Positions 45,830 through 58,784 of a stretch of 64,000 nt of DNA are shown piece by piece. Under the pieces are notes generated by a model that saw only the letters and a program-made list of their open reading frames with translations, ran no database searches and was not told the DNA's origin. Every line of letters starts with the position of its first letter. Within the stretch, counting starts at the first letter, position 1. Origin of the DNA: Odobenus rosmarus divergens (taxonomy: Eukaryota; Chordata; Mammalia; Carnivora; Odobenidae); the NCBI RefSeq assembly GCF_000321225.1, contig NW_004450266.1, forward strand, positions 7,035,245 to 7,099,244. The letters are read 5' to 3'. Position numbers and translations under genes: made by a program.

Positions 45830-46460
45830 TGGTGCTACCAGGTACTGTTGCCCCACCAGAAATCTGGAGGCCTGTCCTGATACCTCCCTGCGCGTTCTCC
45901 CCACCAGTCACCAAGTCCCATCTGTCCTATTTCCTAAGTAGACTTTAATTCTGCTCCTGTTCATGTTCCTCCCTCTCCAGCACCACGACCCTCACCAATC
46001 CACCATCACCTCTCCCCTAGCCTCCTAACTGCTACCCATATCCTCTCACCATCCAGAAACTAGAGGGATTTTTTTTTAATGCAAATCAGATCGTCTCCAC
46101 TGCCTAAAGCTCTTTGACAGCTTCCTATCCCATTAAAGATCAAATCCAAAGTCCAGAATGTGCACCTGTGCCTGAAGAGGGTGCTTCTGGGACCCAGTTT
46201 CTGTGTTGCTTGGGTCTCTGTCAATACAGCCATCTCCCCTCCAGTCTCTGTACTTAGTCACACTGGCTTCCTTGCAGATCCTCAAGTGGGTCATTCTTCT
46301 TCCCAGTTCAAGGCCCTGGATGTGCTGTTCCATCTGCCTGGAAAGTTGTTTGCTCTCTTCTTTGCTGGCTAACCCAAATTTATCCTTCAAGCCTCTCAGC
46401 TTAAACACTATCTCCTCCAAGAAGCCCTAAACCCCCACACTAAGTGAGCTCCTCTGGCTA
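45830..46460 (+). mobile_element. LINE2, ~630 bp
   Basis: CTAGCCTCCTAACTGCTACC, ATTAAAGATCAAATCCAAAG, GTTCCATCTGCCTGGAAAG and CTATCTCCTCCAAGAAGCCC occur in canonical L2 order. Open frames on both strands here are remnants or chance. Confidence 0.88.
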
Positions 46461-46469
46461 TTTACTGGA

Positions 46470-47554
46470 GTTTTCCTTTGAGGCACATCGTCCAAGGTAC
46501 TCTGTGGTTGGAAAAAGGGGTACTGAGCGTCCAAGCTCCACCCACTAGAAGGACTGAAGTCCTGCTGGGTTTCCCACTATATCCAGATGGACTCGAGGCC
46601 TGAGTGGGTCAGGACCTGCAAGGGAAGGGCACCACTGACCCACAAAGCAGGGCTGGTGACGGCACAGGGTAATGCCTCCTTTCTGGTAGCCCTTGCTGTC
46701 CCTGCTCATGAGGTTCCAGTAACTCTGAGGCTCAGTAATGCTTAAGCTCTGTGTACTGCTCCTTCAGGCAGGGGAGCTGATTTCAAAAAACTCTGCTGAC
46801 CCCAGCAAAGCTGGGCCATATTGCCACCAGCTGTCTGAGTGAGGAGGCGCTCTCCCCTGAGGGCTGTGCAGTTTCCAACTTCATCATTGTTGGTGCTCAG
46901 ATTTTTTTTTTTCTCCTGGACTTCTGCTGCTGATTAGGTCCTGAAAACATGTTCACTTTAGCTTTCTTCTGGATATTTCAGAGTCAGAGATTTTCTCCTT
47001 TGTCACTCTCTCAGTTAGATTTCATTTTGTGCGTGTGTGAGATCGCAAAAATGACACATTTCAGGTATGAAGCAATTTAGGATGACAAAATTGTACTCTG
47101 GCCACAAGGCCCCATCCCTAACGACCTAACAACCTACCACGGCTTGGCAGACTCAAGAGTGACATCCCGATGTGTTAACTGGCCTTCCCAAGACCAGCTG
47201 TGTCCTCGTCCGGACGGCCTCCCCACAGCTGCCTCCTCTGCAGGTGCCCCCAGCCAGGGACACACTACACCCAGCTGCTCTCAGAATGAGGTAGTTTTCG
47301 GGGTTGTGCGAGAGATAATAATGGTTTTATGAGTTACCTAAAAACATGGAGTGTCCAATAAGAATCCAAGATGTAGGAGACCATCGCTTCTTTTCAACCA
47401 GACCCACAGGAACCACGTGAGAGGGCCTTTGTAATTTTTAAAACCCAAGCAAGTCAGCTCTCCTTGAAACATCAACTCTTCCCCCCAGCAGCTTCATGCT
47501 CACCCTTTTGCTCAACAAGCAATCGCTGGCTGCCTATTCGGTGTGTCAGACCCA
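46470..47554. other. Unique sequence
   Basis: Nothing recognised apart from a T-run near 46901-46911. Confidence 0.45.
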
Positions 47555-47735
47555 GACTGGAGTTGGTGGCCAGAAAGATTTTCAGAGACAGCATGGGCCT
47601 GAACCGTGCTCGAACCGCCGTTCTGACTCACATGAGTTGTGTGACACACAGAAAGTCATCTAACCTCTCTGAGCTTTGGCTTCCTCATCAGCAAAGCAGA
47701 GATCCTCATCCCAACCTGGGGAGAATTCTATGGAA
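47555..47735 (+). repeat. MIR
   Basis: AGTCATCTAACCTCTCTGAG and TTGGCTTCCTCATCAGCAAA are MIR core. Confidence 0.75.
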
Positions 47736-47739
47736 TAGC

Positions 47740-49084
47740 ATTTCTCAAACAGCTAGCAGGGGCCTGCAGGTCAGTCTTGGTCAGCACTCATTGCTTTTAT
47801 GATTTCTACTACTAAAGACGGTCAGTTAGACACACTCCCTACACTAAAAGGTACAAGTGTTACCACTGGGGTGGAGGGGGGTGGTCTGTAATCTCAGTGG
47901 GACCCAGCCAGGAAGGGGTCAGTTTTCGTGGGATGGTACTGGGCAAGGCAGGCTTCAAGCAAGACTCTGGAGTACGATGTTTGCAAGACAAAAAGGTCCA
48001 CAGCAAAGGGTGTGAAATGTGGACCTATTCTGAGAAGCACCAGCAGCAGGAGGTGAAGTGAAACCTCTGGAAGCACAGATGGATGCAGGGCTGGAGCCTA
48101 GAAGCCCTCATGGGCCAGGTTCTAGCAGTGGGCTCATCCATCAAAGGTTTTTAAGCTGGGCAATCACAGGGCCAGATTTGTCCTTGAGATCAAGCACTCT
48201 GGCTGCCATGAGGATGGATGGGCGGGGTGAGGCTAGGAATGAGGCAGGGGCAGGGAGAGCCACAGAGCAGTGGCTGATCCAGGCCCAAGGGGAGGGTCCC
48301 TAACTTCATTCAGGGGGATATAATCATGCCTTGCCCAGCTCCCCCTAGCAGCCTGACCGCAGTGGCCCAGTTCCTGGAGGCTGTGGGCCTGGCTGTTCTG
48401 GAGCTGCCCTGGGAAGGCTGCTTTCCAACATCAAGGACCAAACCATCCATCCCAAAACAACCTGCTCCCTTCTGTCTCCACTGGGACAGCACAGCCACGG
48501 AGGCTGGCCTTCCAGTCCCTGGGCCATCTCACAGCCCCATGCCTGCAGGGTCACTGAGCTGCTTTTCTTAGCCAAATCCATTCAATTCCACTCACTTCCA
48601 TTATTTTTGTGTGTGGACCCGTGCTCAGATTTGAAGGTGGTATGAGACTGCAACAGACAAGGTCATGGGCCCAAGAGGATTACAGTTAAGGACACTGGCC
48701 TGCGCTGAAACCCAAAGCTGAATGCTGAGTGTTCAAGGGAGGGCCAAGTGACAGGGCTGCGGGGACAAGAGAGATGGAGCTGTGGATTCTCCTTGGCAGC
48801 ATCGGAAAAGCTTCACGGAAGAGGCAGCATTTGCCTGGACCCTGGAGACAAAGAAGCCGGTTGACGGACAAAGGGTGGGAAAAGGGCATCCGAGGCGGAG
48901 GGAAGCGGGGGGGGGCAGGGGGCAGTGGCGATGCCTTCTGTGGCTGACCCGCAGGGACGAGGAGCAGGTGACAGGAGGCAAAGGCAGGTGGGGGGCTGAG
49001 GCCCAGCTGGAAGAGGCCTGATGTCACTTTCTACGTTCTTCCTTAAGCCACAGGAACTACGGCCACATAAGAAAGAATAAAGTC
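47740..49084. other. Unique GC-richer sequence
   Basis: Contains G-runs at 48907-48922. Opposing open frames at 48.3-48.6 and 48.7-49.0 kb are composition effects. Confidence 0.45.
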
Positions 49085-49250
49085 GAAATCTTTATTAGGC
49101 ACCACTCCACACGGGGCAGCGTGAATTTTATAACCATTCTGGGAGGTATGTATTATCCCCATCCCCATTTCACAGCTAAAGAAACTAAGGCTCAGAGAGA
49201 TGACAGGACCTGCTCAGGCTGCAGAAGCAGGAGGAGAGCCCACCTATTTG
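49085..49250 (-). repeat. MIR
   Basis: TTATCCCCATCCCCATTTCA and AGAAACTAAGGCTCAGAGAG are reversed MIR. Confidence 0.8.
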
Positions 49251-49499
49251 CTTCAGAGCTCAATGACCCCCCCTCTACACAACACCAGCCCCTCAATGAG
49301 GAAGGCAGACGCTTCATGTGCTTCCAACAGCCAAGAAAACAGACTCCTCATCGCCACCACCGCCCGTGTCATGGACTCCAAGTTTTACCCCATAAAGGAC
49401 AAAATGTCCCCGACGTGCCTCTGTGTAGCAGGATATCATAAGATTCCTGAGCATATATGTTTAATTAAAGTCAACCGCTACCAGTGACCGCCCGTGGTC

Positions 49500-49680
49500 A
49501 CCACGTGCTTACAATATGTGAGGTGCTTTCCCTCGGTGTAACAACCTTTACAACAACCCTATAAAGCAGGTTTTACCTCCCCAGTTTTATAGCGGAGGAC
49601 AGGGAGGCTCAGAAAGGCAAAGTGATTCACTCCAGTTACACAGAGCAGCAGAGCAAGAACCACAAGTTTGTGTTTCGGCG
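49500..49680 (-). repeat. MIR
   Basis: CTTTACAACAACCCTATAAA and GGACAGGGAGGCTCAGAAAG fit reversed MIR; L2 follows. Confidence 0.8.
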
Positions 49681-49699
49681 CTTGGACCTACCTGCCACC

Positions 49700-50240
49700 C
49701 TCAAACTTAACATGTCAGCTGCTCAACCCTTATCTCTCAGGTGTCCTCTTCTGCTGGTCCCCGTCTCAGTGAGTGACGCCACTTTCCATCGGCAGCACAA
49801 GCTACAAGCCCACCCCCGATACCCATCCCCTTCACTACCCCCCCACATTAAACCCATCATGGACCCCTGCTGGTTCTAACCCCCACCCCCACATTGATGC
49901 CCTTCTCACCCCCTCTGCCTCCACTACCCTCGTCCAAGCCACAGTCAACTCTCACCTGAGCTGCTGCAGTAGCCCCCCAACAGGTCTCCCTGTATTCCGT
50001 GCTCGTAGGAGATGTGAGCCCTGGGCTCGGAGAGCCTGGCTCCTGCTGGCAGCCCCACCTCCTCTCGCCAAACACGCTTCCCCTTTCGTTTCTCAAACAC
50101 CCCACTGTCCATCCCATTTCAGAGCATTTACACAGGCTGTTTCTTCTATCACCACTCCCAGCTTCACAGGCCTGTCTTTCAGATCTCAGTTCAAACAGCA
50201 CTTCCTCCAGGAAGCCTTCCCAGACCCCCAGTCCAGATCA
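49700..50240 (+). mobile_element. LINE2, ~540 bp
   Basis: CAAGCCACAGTCAACTCTCA, CCCCCCAACAGGTCTCCCTG and CACTTCCTCCAGGAAGCCTT are recognisable. A C-rich insertion follows the start. Confidence 0.8.
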
Positions 50241-51069
50241 GCAGGTACAGAGCAGGACAACTGTGCCTCGGGTTAAAATAATGAAAGACCTCCATGCCAG
50301 TCACTGTGCAGTCCCTGCCCCCAAGCCCCTACATGCCTCCCACCATGACCTGAGCTTCTCCCCACAATCCAGAAGGTAAGGCATGTGTGGCAAGTGGAAG
50401 GCGCCCAGGCCCCTGCTGGGCATGATGGCAGAGACCTGTTCTGACGAGCCTGTGCACGTGCATCGGATTGTTAAATATTTTGAATGTCACCTCTGCTCTT
50501 GATCCTATGTTTCTCACGGTTCATAGTTATGGGCTTATTTGGGTGACTATTTAGAGTCATGAACTCTGGGAGGGCAGGGAGCACAAAAGTGAAGTTCACC
50601 ACGTTGAGGCTCAGTACAGAAGACCTGAGTGATGGGATGGATTAAACGAATGGAGGAGAGTTATTTCCCCCGCCTTTCTGGCCACAGGGGCTCAGCTTGG
50701 CCGACAACTTAAGGCATCGAACAATGAAGAAGCCAGGCCAATGCAACAAAACCTCAATGGGGATCACAGCGGCCAAGGAGGGGCTCCCTGTCCTGCCAGG
50801 ATGAGATTATGGTCTCTGCTCCCTACAGACCCTTGGGAGGCAGGAAGAAGGCACAGTCTTTCTGGGCTTGACTCTTTACTGCTCGTGAATCACTTTACCC
50901 ATCTCATAAGTAGCTCTCAAACCCATTCCCTCATCCTTAACAATCAGGTAACACCTCAGTCCAAAAGACCACCTTTCCTCATGGGTGCTATCACAAGACT
51001 CTGTTATTTCCCCGCTTCCCTGTCACCCTCTTGGATTCTTCTTTTGCAAAAAACGTGGTCTTAAAAGGT

Positions 51070-51565
51070 ACCTCTGACCATGTCTTCCTTCTGTGGCTTC
51101 CCGCTGTCCTCAAGTGCATTCAAACCTTCATCCTGGTTTATAAGGTCCTCATCTCTGGGCCCTGTCTGCCCCTCTAATCTCACCATCTGCTTCTCTCCTG
51201 ATTCTCTTCTGTTTCCCCCATCAACACACACTTCTTCCTGCCTCAGGGCATTTGCACATGCTGTCCCAATTTCTAGAACCTCCCCAGCTCATTTCCAGCT
51301 ACATTCTGGGTTTTAGCCTATAAGGCATATATTTGGAAAGGCCTTTGCTGCCCAACCCTGGTTGACCAGCTCCTCCTATTATCCACTGCTCTTCTTTTGT
51401 TACATGTACTCAGCATGACTGAACTAGTTGTTCAATGTCTGTCTTGAAAAGAGGCCCCATGTGGGCAGGGAGCCTGTCATCTCGTCCATTGCTATATCTA
51501 CCGTTATTGCTCAACCCAGGGGGTTCCTGACACAAAGGCTCAGCAATACTTGACAAACGAATAAT
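51070..51565 (+). mobile_element. LINE2, ~500 bp
   Basis: CTGACCATGTCTTCCTTCTG, CTTCATCCTGGTTTATAAGG, GCCTCAGGGCATTTGCACAT and GCTCAGCAATACTTGACAAA form a nearly complete L2 3' end. Confidence 0.88.
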
Positions 51566-51989
51566 CAATACGATGAGGCTATAAGCTTGGACCTTTCTCC
51601 TCTGTCTCCAGGGTCAAAGCTGAAATGTAAATTCCAATGGCCACCATAGAGATTTCAGGAATTAGCCAATTAATTTACCTCCCTTCTGATGTGTGGAAGG
51701 GGTCTGAAAATATAGCACGGCAGCTCCCTAAGGGACCAGACTGAACTCTTGGAAGAGAACCTGAACTGTTAAAAAAAAAAAAAAAAATTAATGACTAGAA
51801 AGGAAGAAAAGAAGGAAGAAGAAGAATAGAAGACACGGTTTCAGGAAAAAAAAATGCTGGCCAGGAATGGGCATGAAAAAACAAACTGAAGATTCACCTT
51901 CATTAAGAAAAGGCAGCCCCCTGGTGAGCCAAGAACTGGGTCCTTGCCCATTCCAGCAAATGGGCACCAGACGAGGTACATTCTTGTCC

Positions 51990-52070
51990 CTCCTTTGACC
52001 CTGACAAACTGTGTGACCTCGGGCAGGGATTTTTTCTTTCTCTGCACCTCAGCTTCCTTCCCTACAAAAC
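51990..52070 (+). repeat. MIR core fragment
   Basis: ACAAACTGTGTGACCTCGGG and GCACCTCAGCTTCCTTCCCT are MIR core. Confidence 0.7.
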
Positions 52071-52481
52071 AACCAAAAGCACCCAGGGCCTCCAGATCTG
52101 GATTCTCATGAAAGGATCTGCAGAGAAAAACAGGAGTGGGGAGAATGAACGCCGTGATACACGCAGGCCCAGAGATCCGAGCACCGCAGCACTCCCCAGT
52201 GCAGAAGGCCTCAGGGCCGGGGGCCAGGTGTCCAGGGAGCCCCCATCCCCTCTCCTCTGGCCTGCTCCTGGTTACTGGCTACTCTGACATCTTCAGCTTC
52301 CAACAACCTGATGTAACTGAATGTCAACCAGGCTGCCTAGGGCCCCGGGAATGGCCTCAGAACCTGCCATGGGTGTACACACAGAGTGCACTGGGTGGAG
52401 AGGCAGCAGGCAGGTCTGGGCCTGATACTCACGGAGCCCAGAGTCCCAGGTGTTCCAGTGGCCTGGAGATCATCTGAGGAA

Positions 52482-52925
52482 AGGGTCTTAGCCTTTTTTG
52501 TCTCTCAGACCCCTCTGGTAGTTTCTTGAAACTTGTAGGCCCTTTCTCAGAAAAATGTTCCCAAATGCATTAAAAAAAAAAACCTTGGGTTACAATGGAA
52601 ACCAATTATATTAAAATGTTTATCAAAATATTAAAATATGTTTGTGATACGGTGATATTTTTATTTGTTTTTAAAGTCAAGATTTATAACAAATCTAGTG
52701 GCAGGTCTAGTAACTCTCATAACTTTGAAGCAGTTATGAGTATAAATGATATTTTGAGGTATTGCCTACAACTATAATGGGATTACAAAAATATCAGATT
52801 TCTCCTGGTAACAGAGTCCCAGAGACGTCTAATGCTATTGTGGTTTACTGCCTATATTCACAATGGGGGAAAATGCTAACTTTTTTTCCAATCCCCATGC
52901 TTACATTAATAACCTCTGATTTAGG
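52482..52925. mobile_element. Ancient AT-rich repeat, probably DNA-transposon derived
   Basis: GTCTCTCAGACCCCTCTGGT, TACAATGGAAACCAATTATA and CTATTGTGGTTTACTGCCTA are familiar from a repeated mammalian element. I cannot name the family with confidence. Confidence 0.5.
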
Positions 52926-53035
52926 GCAGTGACCTGACTCTACAGAGGAGGAAACTGGAGCCCCCAAAGGGGCAGAGACTTGCACAGATATCCAGCAAGT
53001 GATAGCTAATACTGAACTCTAATACAGGCCACCAG
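52926..53035 (-). repeat. MIR fragment
   Basis: TACAGAGGAGGAAACTGGAG and CCAGCAAGTGATAGCTAATA are reversed core, adjoining the ancient AT-rich element. Confidence 0.6.
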
Positions 53036-53084
53036 CCATGCTCTGCCCATCCTGCAGAGCCATCTCCCAAGTGTACCATTCTCC

Positions 53085-53215
53085 AAACCCATGACCCAGG
53101 ACCATATTTCCCTTCCCTCAGCCTTGGTTTCTTCATCTGAAAAATGGGAACAATCACACCTACTTCGGCAGGCTGCTGTGAGGACAGGATGAGAACCTGA
53201 GCAGGAAATGGCCTT
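53085..53215 (+). repeat. MIR
   Basis: GCCTTGGTTTCTTCATCTGA and GCTGCTGTGAGGACAGGATG are MIR 3' half. Confidence 0.72.
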
Positions 53216-53490
53216 GTTACCTGGATTGGGTTCTGTATCTGTATACAGGAATAACATGAGTGATTATTAGATATTGCTTCGTGGGAAACCAAAGGATATG
53301 GATTTTGGGTTTCAGTGGGGGGGTAGGTCAAGGCTGGCAAACCCAAATGCCTATAGGGGTCAGTAATAAGGAGGGGTGGGGACTATGGCAAACTCAAAAA
53401 CTCATGCCCTTCTAAAAGGGGCAGCCACCATTCAGGACCAGGGGACAATGCATGCAAGAAAGTGGTCCTATGGTTGCCGAATCAGTTTTT

Positions 53491-53707
53491 TTTTTTTAAG
53501 TATTTATTTATTTTTTTTCTAAGATTTTATTTATTTATTTGAGAGAGAGAGAATGAGAGACAGAGAGCATGAGAGGGAGGAGGGTGAGAAGGAGAAGCAG
53601 ACTCTGCTGAGCAGGGAGCCCGATGTGGGACTCGATCCCGGGACTCCAGGATCATGACCTGAGCCGAAGGCAGTCGCTTAACCAACTGAGCCAGCCAGGC
53701 GCCCTCA
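53491..53707 (-). mobile_element. CAN-SINE
   Basis: Full copy closing with GAGCCAGCCAGGCGCCC. AATCAGTTTTT is duplicated at 53480-53490 and 53708-53718. The tail has two ATTTATTTATTT blocks. Confidence 0.94.
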
Positions 53708-53777
53708 AATCAGTTTTTAAGAGACGGCGGAAATCCTTATTTTTAGCAAAATGTCCTGGATTTTATATTAAAGTCTT

Positions 53778-53984
53778 TTTTATTCTTTAAAGATTTATTT
53801 ATTTATTTATTTTAGAGAGAACATGTGTGTGCACGCACACACATGAGCAGGAGGAGGAGCAGAGAGAGAGGGAGAGAGAGAATCTCAAGCAGACTCCCCA
53901 CGGCCCCATCTCACAACCCTGAGATCATGACCTGAGCCAAAATCAAGAGTCTGATGCTAAACCGACCGAGCCACCCAGGCGCCC
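53778..53984 (-). mobile_element. CAN-SINE, older copy
   Basis: AGATTTATTTATTTATTTAT tail, internal TGTGTGCACGCACACA block and GAGCCACCCAGGCGCCC head. The flanks TTAAAGTCTT and TTAAATGTCTT are a decayed duplication. Confidence 0.92.
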
Positions 53985-53989
53985 TTTAA

Positions 53990-55184
53990 ATGTCTTGATA
54001 ATTAAAATGGGATGTGAGCCCAAAAACATGTCTATAGGCTGTCAGTTTGCAGCCTCTGGGGTGTGTAGGTAGGGGAGTTCCATGGCCTGGGGAAGGGGGT
54101 CAGTGTCTCCCCTAAAGGCCAAGAGGGTCCTCACCCCATCCCAGCCCTGGAGGTTAGATGGTGCCTGTGCAGGGTGGGCATTCTTGCTAGGGCAGCCGAG
54201 GCCCCCCAGACAGAGACAGCTGGTCCTAAAAATTGTGCTCCCCACATCTCAGTGCTGTGAGGCTGCCTTGTTTTATTAATAACCCTGGATTGTGCTCACA
54301 GCACATCAAGGTAAACAGAGATGCTTCCCTGGCGGGTAATGCAAGCAATTCTAACAGAAGAAGAAACGGGCTTCCAAATATAAATAGGAAGATAAGATAA
54401 ATAGACAGAGATTCAAGCCTGCTTCCTGCAATTTGCAGGCTGTGAGTCACAGGTTTGGAGAGTCGTGGAAGGGACCTTGTTTGGAGGATGGGGGAAAATC
54501 AGCCCAGAAAAGGGAAAAGACTTGCCAAGGGTCACATTCATCACGTACGTACTTCTGATTTCTATCAGCATCAGTTTCTTCATCTGAAAACCCTAACAGA
54601 GCCATTCAGTTGCCTGAATGCTTCGTGTTCTCTTCCACCCAATGCTGCTGTCCATGCCACCCCTCCTTCACCCAGCCATCTCCAACTCCATGATCTTCAA
54701 GGAGGACTCCAGCTTGTCTTCGGCGACCTGCCCTGACTCCTTCCTCTGTGCCTCCGTCAGTCACAGCACACGGTGCAGAGGACTATCACTGCTGGTGTAG
54801 GTGTCTGCCCCACAAGCCAGCTGGGAGCTGCAGACGGCATGGCCCTGTCTTACCCAGCTCTGCCTAGCCAGAGCCCCACACGGGGCCCGGCACACGGGAG
54901 TGCTCTGGACACCCCAGTTGAATAAAGCCGTGAACAACGCACAGTATAAGTCCCTCTTACAGAGCCACAAGGAGATTGCACATGAACACGACTATGGAAG
55001 AGCTCACCAAACACCATCTTGACCACAAGCCAACGTGCTAAATGGTCCTGGGTCCGAGATAAAACAGAGACTTTGGTCTATTTCATCAAAGACCAGCCAA
55101 AACAAGGGTGAGGAAAGAACACTGTTACTTTGATAATCCCTCTTGGGAACAAAAGGGGGAGGCAAACTAAGTAGCCATCGAGAA
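53990..55184. other. Unique sequence
   Basis: No repeat named. ACCCTTATTTCAT-type remnants are absent, and no exon signal is convincing. Confidence 0.4.
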
Positions 55185-55330
55185 TCCACTATGTACCAGG
55201 CTCCGTACTGGACACTCTCACAGACGGCTTTGTTTCATTCCCAGGAGCTTTAGAAGGAGGTGGTACATCTATCTTACAGGTGTGGAATGAGGAAAGTGAG
55301 GTCCATCTATGGCGGGAAGACAAGAACGCA
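55185..55330 (-). repeat. MIR
   Basis: TCCACTATGTACCAGGCTCC and TATCTTACAGGTGTGGAATG fit reversed MIR. Confidence 0.7.
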
Positions 55331-55334
55331 GGAC

Positions 55335-56394
55335 CAAAGCCTATCCACACATCTCCAGAGTTTTCCCTATTCTATCACAGTCACCACTGTAATTAGCAAT
55401 GAACTTCTTCCATCCTGCTGGTTCTAAACCATTTTAGAACAAGGCAGAGGAGCAGGGGGTAGAGCTTTAAATAAATGATTTCCCCACTGGCACCCCTAGC
55501 CCTGCCCCAGCTACAGGTCTGGGGGCTTGAGAGGAGGGGGTCACTGTGGGGTCCCTCTGATGGTCCCTGGAAGAAGAGAAGCCCAAAGCCCCACCCCCAA
55601 CCCCCAGTCACTATAGCCATGGAGTGGGTAGGAGAGAAAGGGTTCTGATCAGTTTTGTTCAGATTTTATTTTTAAAACATTATTTACATTTATGTGTTAC
55701 CCCCAGAAAACTTTGGTTTAGAGAGTGCCTGCTTGGAGACCGAAGTCCTCAGGTTAATACATACCTCAACCTACTAGTACTAGCTCAAATAGCAGTAAGA
55801 TGGGACATGAACAGGGGTTTGTGAATGTCATGGCTAACACAGCAGAAACCATTCTGACTGCTGAGTGCATGCACTAGGCATTTCTAGCTTCTAATTAGAA
55901 AAGATCCTGCATCCAACACTGAATTCCCTTACATCCTAAAGGTTTTCGGTAGATGCTTGGAGTAAGAACCTGATGTCTCACACCCACCTAACTTCTGTGA
56001 CTCACTTTCCATGCCTAGACCTCACAGGGCTTCTGGGATGACAATTAAGTTCAGGGCATGCTGCACCCTCCCCACCCTGGTTCCCACCATTTTCATTTCA
56101 GGGCTACTGGGTACTGGGTGCTGAGTGCCGAGTGCTGGAGGCAGCGGAGGCATGGAGGGGAACAAATATAGCGAGCATACTATTTATCTCCTCGGCCTTA
56201 CCGCCATTGGACCTTTTAATCCTACTTTGTCTATTGGGCTAATATTTTACAAGCCCACGATATGTCGTTTTTTACGAGCCCATAAAAACCTTCAGAGTGA
56301 AATCAGATTCACCTGCCACCCCCTGGCTTGAAGATGAAAGCCAAAGAATGGAACCTACCCTTCCAGATTCTCTGTGATCAAACCAGCCCGCCTC
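55335..56394. other. Unique sequence
   Basis: Includes GGGTACTGGGTGCTGAGTGC, a small imperfect tandem near 56108-56135. No gene supported. Confidence 0.4.
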
Positions 56395-57045
56395 CCCTCC
56401 CAGTGAGCGCTCTGTGCCCTCTGCTCAAGTCGGCTTGTCCTCCATGTTCTGCCCATTCCTGCCTCTGCACCCCTTCTCATGCTGTTCCCCTTCTGGAACA
56501 ATCCAAACCCCTCCAGTACCTGCTCCCCAACCCACCTGTGAGAGGCATTTTCTGCAACTCAAGCTTCTACTGCCTCCCCCTTCTTCAGAATCCCATGATG
56601 CTCAGAGTAGCAGCCATTATATGTATTCTTTCCTTCTCGGGGGCTGTTTCACCTGAGGCAGGGCCCACAGTAAGTTTCTGAACCTTTCTAGGTCTCCACA
56701 TACTCTCAGAAGAAGAGCTCCTCCAAGGCAGGGTGGATACACACCCTTGCCCTGCTGTCCTCACGTTAGAAATCCCTCCCATTCTTCAAAGCCCACAATG
56801 AGTGCTCCCTCCTCCAGGAAGCTTTCCTTGGTCCATCAAGCTGGTCTTGATACCTCCCAACTATGACTTCTGACAGCACTCCACCTGAATCCTTCTCAGA
56901 TTCAGATCACTTCCTGCCATATGGTCATTTATGTGACTGGGAGTCCATGAGGGCAGAGGCCATGTCCTATTCACTGCCCCCTCTCTGGCACCCAGCACAG
57001 GGCTGGACGTAGCGTGCGATTTCAGTAAATACATTCTGAATAATC
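56395..57045 (+). mobile_element. LINE2, ~650 bp
   Basis: GCTGTTCCCCTTCTGGAACA, CTCCCTCCTCCAGGAAGCTT, GAGTCCATGAGGGCAGAGGC and CAGTAAATACATTCTGAATA appear in L2 order. Confidence 0.85.
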
Positions 57046-57059
57046 CTAATAACAGCAGC

Positions 57060-57350
57060 AGCAGGAAACATGTATATAACACTGGCTATGTGTTAGGCAT
57101 TATTGCAAATGCTTTACATATATTAGCTTATTTAAGGCTTTACATATACTAGCTTACTTCATGCTCACAGCCTCCCCGGAAGGTACGTCCTGCAAGGACT
57201 CCCATTTTTCAGATGAAGAAACTGAGTCACAGAGAGTCAGGTAATATGCCCAAGGTCAAGCAAGTGGCAGAGCTCCTGCTTGAATGCAGGCAGGCCATGG
57301 GCCTCCAGCAGCCATGATCTTAACTGCTGAGCATTACCACCTCTGAATTC
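57060..57350 (-). repeat. MIR with small internal duplication
   Basis: TGTGTTAGGCATTATTGCAA and TTTCAGATGAAGAAACTGAG are reversed MIR. CTTTACATATAYTAGCTTA occurs twice near 57112 and 57139, a local ~27-bp duplication. Confidence 0.82.
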
Positions 57351-57359
57351 ATTCATCTT

Positions 57360-58780
57360 TATATACCCGGTGCCCAGCAAAGAAGCAGGCTGTCAGCAAG
57401 GGCTCGATCAGCAAGTGCTCACAACACCCCTTCACTGGAAGCCTGCCACCAGGCATGGTGAGACACAAGATGGGATGAGCACCTGGCAGAATGGACGCGA
57501 TACCGGCCAAGCCGGCCAAACTGGCCACAGCACATCTCGAAGTGGGCTTTCCGCCTTCTCTTCATGAGAGGCACCAACCCCCACGCCACACAGCCTTCAT
57601 TGCCAGGGCAAGCAGGGAGCCCAGACTGCATGACTGTGTGCTCGGTTACTCTCAGGACTGGCTGCCACCTATTTCTGTATTCATTAAGGTTTTCACACGA
57701 TTTGTCTTCCCAAAGAACCCCTCCCTAGCCACTGTCGGAAATAACCCGTTTGCGTGGCTGGTGGGCTCCCTGACCCAAAACTAGAAGGCAAGGAAGTACA
57801 GCCCACATAATACTTTTCTGACTTCAGTTATTTTTATAACCATACACCCCTATTCATACCTGCAATGTTACCTTTTTCAATTATTGCAAAATGGGGAGGT
57901 TTCTAGGGTTTTAGAATATGATTCCAAAGCCAAGTGAAATTAATCCTTGGGCTGATTTGTTCCTAGACCCCTGTGCAAAGGGACCAGGGCTCCAGACACA
58001 CAAAGAACACGCCAGTTGAAGGTTCTGGAGCTATGGGTCCGGGTCTCCTCGCGTCAGCTCTGCACCACACAGCCCATCAACTACATGCACCAGACCTTCT
58101 TCCCTCGCTACCAAAATCTATCCCACCTAATGCCTCCCGAAAGGATAATCCTCTGCTAAATCCTACACAATCATTTCCAGTGTCTGCTGGTAACGGACAC
58201 CAGGAAGCTAGCGAACTTGCTTCTGCTCAAAATACATTTGCTAATAACCCTTGCACAGAAAGAGCTTCATCCCTGCTGATTTCCAGGCTCTGGAAATCAG
58301 ACTCCTAACAAATTTCCTTTGGCTCTGTTTCACATAATCCTGCTTCTGTCTGCTTCATGCTCTTCTCTAAATGTGTTGGGTCCTAGTGGGCCATTGTCCT
58401 CCATGAATGATGGCTTCTCACTCGACAAATGGCCCTCCATCTATCATTGTGGAGCTCTGGTGGCAACCACAGGGGCTCCTCTGTTTTCCCTCCACAAGCA
58501 AGCAGAGTGATGGCCCTGCCTTGGACCCACCTCCCCCACTGTCTTGGGAGGGACACCAAGGCTGCTGGGAGCTCTGGGGAGGTGAGTAAAGGCTGAGCCA
58601 CCTTTACTTTCCATGGGAAGCCCTTCTGGTCTGTGGAGACCCCACTTATGTTGTCTCCTCCCAGGTGGCCAGTCCCTGCAATCATCCATCCTCCCCTCTG
58701 CCACCCGAGTCTTTCTTCCAACCGTGTCATCCATCACCCTGTTGAGTTCTGAGAATCTAATGAGATAATCATGCCAAGGG
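57360..58780. other. Unique sequence
   Basis: Frames of 111 codons (57973-58308) and 115 codons (58383-58730, reverse) lack recognisable domains. Confidence 0.45.
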
Positions 58781-58784
58781 TGTT

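Noticed and set aside
49773..50276. 167-codon open frame
   Set aside because: It runs through an L2 element; the residues reflect L2 DNA read in a chance frame.
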